Notes under the pieces: model-generated
Database searches by the model: none
What the model was told of the DNA's origin: nothing
Seen by the model: the letters and a program-made list of their open reading frames with translations, nothing else
Position numbers and translations under genes: made by a program
NCBI GenBank assembly: GCA_030636965.1
Contig: DAOVVW010000077.1
Coordinates: forward strand, 1-5,845
Direction of reading: 5' to 3'
Source of the DNA: Pseudomonadota bacterium
GTDB lineage: Bacteria; BMS3Abin14
DNA: 5,845 nt
Shown: positions 1-3,511 of the stretch, piece by piece
How the letters are laid out: every line of letters begins with the position of its first letter
Numbering within the stretch: the first letter of the stretch is position 1

Positions 1-1007
1 AGATCGTATGTCTTTGTCGCGGAAAACCCCAGGTCTCCTGTGGACAGGGAGGTCACCTGGTAGTGCAGACCAAGCCTTTTGAGCACCTCTTCAGCATCAA
101 CAGTCAGGGATTCCAGCTCTTCGTAAGAGTCCTCCGGTCTGCAGAACTTGACAAGTTCTACCTTGTTGAACTGATGGAGCCGAACGAGCCCTCTGGTGTC
201 CTTGCCATGAGATCCGGCCTCCCTTCTGAAGCACGGGCTGTGGGAAGTGTACCGGACAGGAAGGTCCTCCTCCTTAAGGATCTCCTCCCTGTGGAGGTTT
301 GTGACAGGCACTTCAGCGGTGGGGATCAGGTAGTATTGACCTCCTTCTACGGAAAACAGATCATCCGCGAACTTCGGGAGCTGGCCGGTTCCTATCATGC
401 TGTCGCTGTTCACCATAAAGGGGGTGAGTACCTCCCTATATCCATGCTCTCTCGTATGCAGGTCCAGCATGAATGCTGAGAGCGCCCTTTCGAGAAGCGC
501 CCCGGCCCCGACCATCACTGAGAATCTGGATCCTGCCATTCGCGCCGCTCTCGGGAAATCCAGTATCCCCAACATTTCACCCAGGTCCCAGTGAGGTAGC
601 ACCTCGAAGGACTTCTCCGGTTTCTCCCCCCATGTCCTCACAATCTTGTTGGCACTTTCGTCCTCGCCGACAGGGACACTTTCGTGGGGGATATTGGGAA
701 GGGTCAGCAAAAAGTCATTCAGTTCATCCTCTATAGCCTTGATGCGTTCATCGTTGGCTTTGATCTTCTCTCCCAACTTCCTGACAGCCTCCATTCTTTT
801 CTTCGCGTCCTCACCGGCCTTTTTCATCCTGCCGATCTGTTCCGACTCCTTGTTCCGCAGAGCTTTCATATCATCCGTAGCGCTGAGGAGTTCCCTTCTT
901 TCCGTATCGAGGCGCATGAAGGGGCCAAGGTCAATTTTATCCCCCCTCAGAATGAGGCGTTCTGCCACAAAATCGGTATTTTCCCTTAGAAATCGGACAT
1001 CAAGCAT
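1..1007 (-). CDS. serS: Seryl-tRNA synthetase (serine--tRNA ligase), 3' end cut by window edge
   Basis: Cytosolic class II aminoacyl-tRNA synthetase that charges tRNA-Ser (and tRNA-Sec) with serine using ATP. The minus strand reads open from an ATG at 1007 to the left edge, giving 335 complete residues; family members are about 420-430, so roughly the last 90, including class II motif 3, are missing. It starts MLDVRFLREN, typical of SerS. Residues about 30-100 are charged and heptad-like, matching the N-terminal antiparallel coiled-coil arm that binds the tRNA. TAEVPVTN (230-237) is the conserved serine-pocket segment, and motif 2 is visible as CFRREAGSHGKDTRGLVRLH (259-278). The visible sequence ends in GFSATKTYD, a conserved stretch near the active site. 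The start is supported by GGGAG (1016-1020) eight bases upstream. No frameshift or missing key residue is seen. The gene diverges from the CapA-family gene and has its own promoter. Confidence 0.97.
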   Translation of the reverse strand, partial: MLDVRFLRENTDFVAERLILRGDKIDLGPFMRLDTERRELLSATDDMKALRNKESEQIGRMKKAGEDAKKRMEAVRKLGEKIKANDERIKAIEDELNDFLLTLPNIPHESVPVGEDESANKIVRTWGEKPEKSFEVLPHWDLGEMLGILDFPRAARMAGSRFSVMVGAGALLERALSAFMLDLHTREHGYREVLTPFMVNSDSMIGTGQLPKFADDLFSVEGGQYYLIPTAEVPVTNLHREEILKEEDLPVRYTSHSPCFRREAGSHGKDTRGLVRLHQFNKVELVKFCRPEDSYEELESLTVDAEEVLKRLGLHYQVTSLSTGDLGFSATKTYD

Positions 1008-1033
1008 ATCAACTTCTCCCGCGAAACTCTCGG

Positions 1034-1062
1034 TATATAGCACCTATACATTTCCATGTCAA
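1034..1062 (-). promoter_or_regulatory. Sigma70-type promoter of serS
   Basis: On the minus strand a perfect -35 hexamer TTGACA (1062-1057) is followed by a 17-base spacer and TATATA (1039-1034), a 4/6 match to the -10 consensus. Transcription would start near 1027, leaving a leader of about 20 bases that contains the GGGAG ribosome binding site. The short leader leaves no room for a T-box or other long riboswitch. Hexamers and spacing are seen directly; activity is inferred. Confidence 0.72.
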
Positions 1063-1118
1063 ACGTGCCCTATTTATCCTAACTATATACGATATAACGG
1101 TTTTTCCGTAATTTTCAG

Positions 1119-1150
1119 ATCATCTCCTCTCAACCTGTTGACCAGATGAT
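1119..1150. repeat. Short inverted repeat upstream of the serS promoter
   Basis: ATCATCT (1119-1125) and its exact complement AGATGAT (1144-1150) are separated by 18 bases. It lies about 57 bases upstream of the serS -35 box. It could be an operator-like dyad or chance. The rest of 1063-1253 shows no gene or other recognisable signal. Confidence 0.25.
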
Positions 1151-1253
1151 TCTACTGCAAACAACCACCTTTTCTCCAGCAAATTGAATCACCAATCTTT
1201 TAGCATACGACAGATGACAGCCATATGTTTCTTTCCAGGGATTTAAACAATAC

Positions 1254-1287
1254 AAAAAGACCCCGGCACTATTGTTACCGGGGTCTT
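1254..1287 (-). terminator. Intrinsic terminator facing serS, not attached to any protein gene
   Basis: On the minus strand AAGACCCCGG (1287-1278), an 11-base loop and the exact complement CCGGGGTCTT (1266-1257) form a perfect 10-bp stem. The strand continues with T residues to 1254, so the U-run is five long and partly inside the stem. On the plus strand the stem is followed by ACATGC with no T-run, so it works mainly in the minus direction. No minus-strand protein gene lies upstream of it, which is a main reason to propose a small RNA ending here. Confidence 0.8.
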
Positions 1288-1350
1288 ACATGCTGTCAGG
1301 GGCTTGACCATTTTTCTTGATCAATGGCTTGGAGAAGCTATCAGAGCTTC
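1254..1350 (-). ncRNA. Candidate small RNA, about 97 nt, with its own promoter and terminator
   Basis: No protein frame is supported here, but the minus strand has the full layout of a small RNA gene. A promoter-like pair lies at 1384-1356. About six bases downstream begins a stem-loop, GGAGAAGC (1353-1346), loop TCTGATA, GCTTCTCC (1338-1331), a perfect 8-bp stem. A second weaker hairpin follows, CCATT (1327-1323) with AATGG (1312-1308). The transcript would end at a perfect 10-bp GC-rich intrinsic terminator (1287-1257) with a T-run. The exact 5' end is uncertain by a few bases; a start at 1350 would drop the first three bases of stem 1. I do not recognise the family. It does not resemble tRNA, 6S, SRP or a riboswitch I can name, and serS downstream has its own promoter. 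It could act in trans, or be a leader-like fragment or decayed repeat. Confidence 0.45.
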
Positions 1351-1355
1351 TCCAT

Positions 1356-1384
1356 ATTTTAAAGGAAATTTTTCAGTCTGTTAA
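1356..1384 (-). promoter_or_regulatory. Sigma70-type promoter for the candidate small RNA
   Basis: The minus strand reads TTAACA (1384-1379, 5/6 match to -35), 17 bases, then TAAAAT (1361-1356, 5/6 match to -10). The predicted start near 1350 falls at the 5' side of a perfect stem-loop, and an intrinsic terminator lies about 95 bases further on. The region is AT-rich, so a chance match is possible; the ordered promoter-hairpin-terminator layout raises the likelihood. Confidence 0.5.
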
Positions 1385-1387
1385 AAT
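1359..1387 (+). promoter_or_regulatory. Weak possible promoter of the CapA-family gene
   Basis: TTAAAG (1359-1364, only 3/6 to the -35 consensus), 17 bases, then TAAAAT (1382-1387, 5/6 to the -10 consensus). It would overlap the opposing small RNA promoter and give a leader of about 60 bases. No better plus-strand pair was found between 1288 and 1455; the TTGACC at 1304-1309 has no -10 partner at the right distance. Confidence 0.2.
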
Positions 1388-1455
1388 ACATCATTCTAAG
1401 AGGACAACGACCATAAAAGGTTGTAAAGGCCCCACTCTCATGCTAACTTCCCAAT

Positions 1456-2505
1456 ATGAAACGGTTTTTCTGCATTGCATTTATAATATCGACATTTATT
1501 ATTCCCGCTGTCCCAACCAATCTGCATGCCACAGGTGAGATCAGCATTATCCTGCTTGGTGACTATCTTCCGGCCGCCAGCGCAGCTCCGGTGATCAGGA
1601 GGAAAGGTTACAGCTACACCTTCAGCGGTGTCAGAGATGCGCTTCAGGAGACAGACATAATCTTCCTTAATCTGGAAACTCCTCTTTCGGGCGGCGGAAC
1701 GGCCCACGAAAATAAACAGTACGTGTTCCACGCAGATCCTGAGGCCGCTGAGGCAATGCGCAGTGCCGGAGTCAGGGTGGTATCTCTGGCAAATAACCAC
1801 ATAATGGATTACGGTCCTGATGCCCTTGATGACACCCTCAAAAGCCTTAGATCTGCAGGCATTGCTCACGTGGGAGCAGGCAGAACACTCAGCGAGGCGT
1901 CGATGCCCGCAGCATTCAGGATCCGGAACATGAATACCGCGTTTCTGGCTTTTTCCAATACATTCCCCAAGGATTTTTGGGCTAAAAAGGGGAGTCCCGG
2001 CACCTTCTTCGGATCCGACTGGGCCGTGAAAAGAGCGGTCAAGGCTGCGGCAGGCACAGGCCCTCTGATAGTGTCCTTCCATTGGGGTGAGGAGCTTGCC
2101 CGCCAGCCGAAAGAGTATCAGATATATCTGGCGCATCTTGCCATCGATTCCGGGGCAGACCTGGTTGTAGGTCATCATCCCCACGTCCCTCAACCCATTG
2201 AGATCTACCGTGGCAAGCCCATCCTGTACAGTCTCGGAAACTTCTCCTTCGGATCGTACAGTAGTAATGCCACCGAGGGCTTGATGGTGAAAGCCTTCAT
2301 AGGGCTTGATGAAATCTGCACAAAGCTGGAAGTATACCCGCTTCTCGTGGACAACGAGAAGGTAGCTTTCAAACCACGACTGCTATCAGGACCGGAAGGC
2401 CGTGCCGTATTCGACTCTATTGCCGGGGATATACCAGAGTCTGCAGCTCGGGTAGCGTGGGAGGATGACAGAGGAATTATTGAACCTAAAAAGCTCAATG
2501 ATTGA
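1456..2505 (+). CDS. Secreted CapA-family (PGA_cap) metallophosphatase-like protein
   Basis: A 349-residue protein of the CapA/PgsA family, named for capsule poly-gamma-glutamate synthesis but common in bacteria without that capsule; the fold is calcineurin-like and metal-binding, and the substrate here is unknown. A signal peptide is evident: KR at 2-3, a hydrophobic core of about residues 4-19 and a probable cleavage after LHA (25), so the product is likely periplasmic or secreted. There is no lipobox. Family motifs occur in order: GD (35-36), NLE (72-74), LANNH (111-115), FHWG (208-211), GHHPHVPQP (239-247) and YSLGNF (258-263), giving the usual metal-ligand set. Length is normal. The start is fixed by an in-frame TAA at 1444-1446 and the signal peptide, yet no convincing Shine-Dalgarno precedes it (nearest AAAGG is 26 bases away). 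No capsule ligase genes are alongside, so a poly-gamma-glutamate role is not supported. Confidence 0.93.
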   Translation: MKRFFCIAFIISTFIIPAVPTNLHATGEISIILLGDYLPAASAAPVIRRKGYSYTFSGVRDALQETDIIFLNLETPLSGGGTAHENKQYVFHADPEAAEAMRSAGVRVVSLANNHIMDYGPDALDDTLKSLRSAGIAHVGAGRTLSEASMPAAFRIRNMNTAFLAFSNTFPKDFWAKKGSPGTFFGSDWAVKRAVKAAAGTGPLIVSFHWGEELARQPKEYQIYLAHLAIDSGADLVVGHHPHVPQPIEIYRGKPILYSLGNFSFGSYSSNATEGLMVKAFIGLDEICTKLEVYPLLVDNEKVAFKPRLLSGPEGRAVFDSIAGDIPESAARVAWEDDRGIIEPKKLND

Positions 2506-2570
2506 TTACTTCGCAAGTTGTTGATTTGTGAGGAAAGTGAAAATGACACTTTTCACTTTCCGCCAAGTAA
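2506..2570. repeat. Nested inverted-repeat hairpin after the CapA-family gene
   Basis: A perfect 12-bp stem, GGAAAGTGAAAA (2532-2543) with TTTTCACTTTCC (2550-2561) around the loop TGACAC, lies inside an outer stem of TTACTTcGC (2506-2514) with GCcAAGTAA (2562-2570), 8 of 9 paired. The outer stem begins at the base right after the stop codon. There is no T-run after the inner stem, so it is not a standard intrinsic terminator, though it may protect or end the upstream mRNA. Together with the next hairpin it looks like a dispersed REP-like intergenic element; this is inference since copy number cannot be seen. Confidence 0.7.
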
Positions 2571-2593
2571 AAAGCCATGAATGGACTTTTTAC
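2567..2593. terminator. AT-rich hairpin, possible bidirectional terminator
   Basis: GTAAAAAG (2567-2574) pairs with CTTTTTAC (2586-2593), and CCA with TGG inside, leaving one bulged A at 2585 and a TGAA loop. A-runs and T-runs on both sides give the symmetric look of a weak bidirectional terminator. It shares GTAA (2567-2570) with the preceding outer stem, so the two cannot form together. AGCCAT (2573-2578) can alternatively pair with ATGGCT (2604-2609) close to the next ribosome binding site. The terminator role is uncertain; the inverted repeat is certain. Confidence 0.4.
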
Positions 2594-2614
2594 GACCCTA
2601 TCAATGGCTAATCG

Positions 2615-2619
2615 GGAGG
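2615..2619 (+). promoter_or_regulatory. Strong ribosome binding site of the nitroreductase gene
   Basis: GGAGG, within GGGAGGA, stands four bases before the ATG at 2624 and settles that start. It is six bases downstream of ATGGCT (2604-2609), which can pair with the upstream hairpin. Confidence 0.8.
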
Positions 2620-2623
2620 AAAC

Positions 2624-3229
2624 ATGCGATTCCAATTCGAAGACAGAGGCATTCTTATTGAAAATAACCGCCAGCCCCTGATCGAAGTCGACCCCATGTT
2701 TCCCCAGCGCTGGTCTCCCCGAGCTTTTTCTCCGGAACCGATCCCCGAAGAAGCCCTCCAGATCCTTTTTGAGGCGGCTCGCTGGGCTCCGTCATGCTAC
2801 AACGAGCAGCCCTGGCTGTTTCTTTATGCCAGCAAAGAAAAAGAGAAGGCACAATTTCTGAAAATACTTGTAGACCAGAACCAGACCTGGGCAAAGAACG
2901 CACCAGTTCTGGCCTTCCTTTTCGCCAGGCGAAATTTTTCTCGAAACAATAAAGCAAACCTTTGGGCGGCCTTCGACTGCGGTGCGGCCTGGATGTCCCT
3001 TGCCTTGCAGGCCCGAACGATGGGCCTTTACGCCCACGGCATGGCCGGATACCACCATGACATGGCCTACGACTTACTCAACATGTCCAAAGAAGAGTAT
3101 GAGGTCATATGCGCTATCGCTATTGGAAGCTACGGGGACATAAAGGATATCCCCTCCAGCGTCGCCGCCATGGAAAAACCCAACGACCGTAAACCCCTTG
3201 AGGAAGTGGCGATTCAGTGGAAATCTTAA
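2624..3229 (+). CDS. Nitroreductase-family FMN oxidoreductase
   Basis: A 201-residue cytosolic flavoprotein of the nitroreductase superfamily, whose members are usually homodimers that bind FMN and use NAD(P)H to reduce nitro compounds, quinones or other acceptors; the true substrate cannot be read from sequence. Visible motifs are RWSPRAF (29-35), the N-terminal FMN-phosphate-binding R-S-x-R region; RWAPSCYNEQPW (53-64), the highly conserved flavin-contact segment; DCGAAWMSLALQA (118-130), the long central helix; and GLYAHGMAGY (134-143). The C-terminus NDRKPLEEV (187-195) is typical of the short, roughly 200-residue nitroreductases without extra domains. The start is supported by a strong GGAGG. 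No truncation is seen. It lies between two structured spacers, and nothing next to it suggests a specific pathway; detoxification or general redox use is the safest inference. Confidence 0.93.
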   Translation: MRFQFEDRGILIENNRQPLIEVDPMFPQRWSPRAFSPEPIPEEALQILFEAARWAPSCYNEQPWLFLYASKEKEKAQFLKILVDQNQTWAKNAPVLAFLFARRNFSRNNKANLWAAFDCGAAWMSLALQARTMGLYAHGMAGYHHDMAYDLLNMSKEEYEVICAIAIGSYGDIKDIPSSVAAMEKPNDRKPLEEVAIQWKS

Positions 3230-3252
3230 CAAAAAAGAAAACAAGAGATATT

Positions 3253-3283
3253 TTCACCACAGAGCCACAGAGGACACAGAGTT
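3253..3283 (+). repeat. Left arm of the CACAGAG inverted repeat
   Basis: 31 bases with three CACAGAG units at 8-9 base spacing, the exact reverse complement of 3446-3476 except for one base. It begins 23 bases after the nitroreductase stop codon. Confidence 0.9.
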
Positions 3284-3445
3284 TTTTTTGGGTTAAAAAC
3301 ACAAACCAGAAAACGAAGAATTTATTTAATTCCTCTTGTTGTTATTCAAATTTATAAGGCCAAAATCATAATAATACAGAAAACACGGTGTCTAACTAAA
3401 TTCATTTCTGTTGTTGAATGTTTCTTTTTATCAAACCCAACTTCC

Positions 3446-3476
3446 AACTCTGTGCCCTCTGTGGCTCTGTGGTGAA
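3446..3476 (-). repeat. Right arm of the CACAGAG inverted repeat
   Basis: Mirror copy of the left arm, ending in GGTGAA. It stops 35 bases before the start codon of the AddB-like gene, so the element forms nearly all of that gene's upstream region. Confidence 0.9.
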
Positions 3477-3498
3477 CAAATCTGAGGATTTTCTCATC

Positions 3499-3502
3499 GA
3501 GG
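3499..3502 (+). promoter_or_regulatory. Ribosome binding site deciding a TTG start
   Basis: GAGG (3499-3502) lies nine bases before TTG at 3512 in the frame of the AddB-like protein. An in-frame TAG at 3503-3505 rules out any earlier start, and the next in-frame ATG (3665) would remove about 51 family-like residues. Confidence 0.65.
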
Positions 3503-3511
3503 TAGAATCTT

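Larger units (their letters stand above)
3246..3483. mobile_element. CACAGAG-type inverted-repeat element (small MITE-like or dispersed repeat)
   Basis: The left arm (3253-3283, beginning TTCACCACAGAG) and the reverse complement of the right arm (3446-3476) match over 31 bases with one difference (A versus G at 3274). Weaker similarity extends outward to 3246 and 3483 (AGAT near both ends) and inward through a GGGTT motif. Each arm holds three spaced CACAGAG units. The AT-rich core between the arms holds no credible gene; a small palindrome GAATT-TATTT-AATTC lies at 3319-3333. No transposase is present and no clear target duplication is visible. CACAGAG-rich repeats of this kind occur between genes in many environmental bacteria and often produce false translations. 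Calling it mobile is inference. Confidence 0.6.

Noticed and set aside
63..1149. Plus-strand open frames across 63-479, 473-736, 646-1149 and 684-989
   Set aside because: They lie mostly antisense to the continuous and strongly conserved serS frame, are rich in S, P, R and F without domain motifs, and have no ribosome binding sites.
1330..1354. The GGAGAAGC hairpin as a plus-strand terminator
   Set aside because: The following ATATTTT is a poor U-run and no plus-strand gene precedes it; it fits better as the 5' stem of the minus-strand small RNA.
1438..2193. 251-residue minus-strand frame
   Set aside because: It is antisense to the CapA-family gene, whose motifs and signal peptide are clear; the minus frame shows no recognisable domain.
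3120..3302. 60-residue minus-strand frame containing LCVLCGSVVK
   Set aside because: This is a translation of the CACAGAG repeat arm, a common annotation artefact, and overlaps the end of the nitroreductase gene.
3253..3476. Possible CRISPR array from repeated CACAGAG units
   Set aside because: The units are 7 bases long and 8-9 bases apart, with two inverted arms only; there are no regular spacers and no cas genes.
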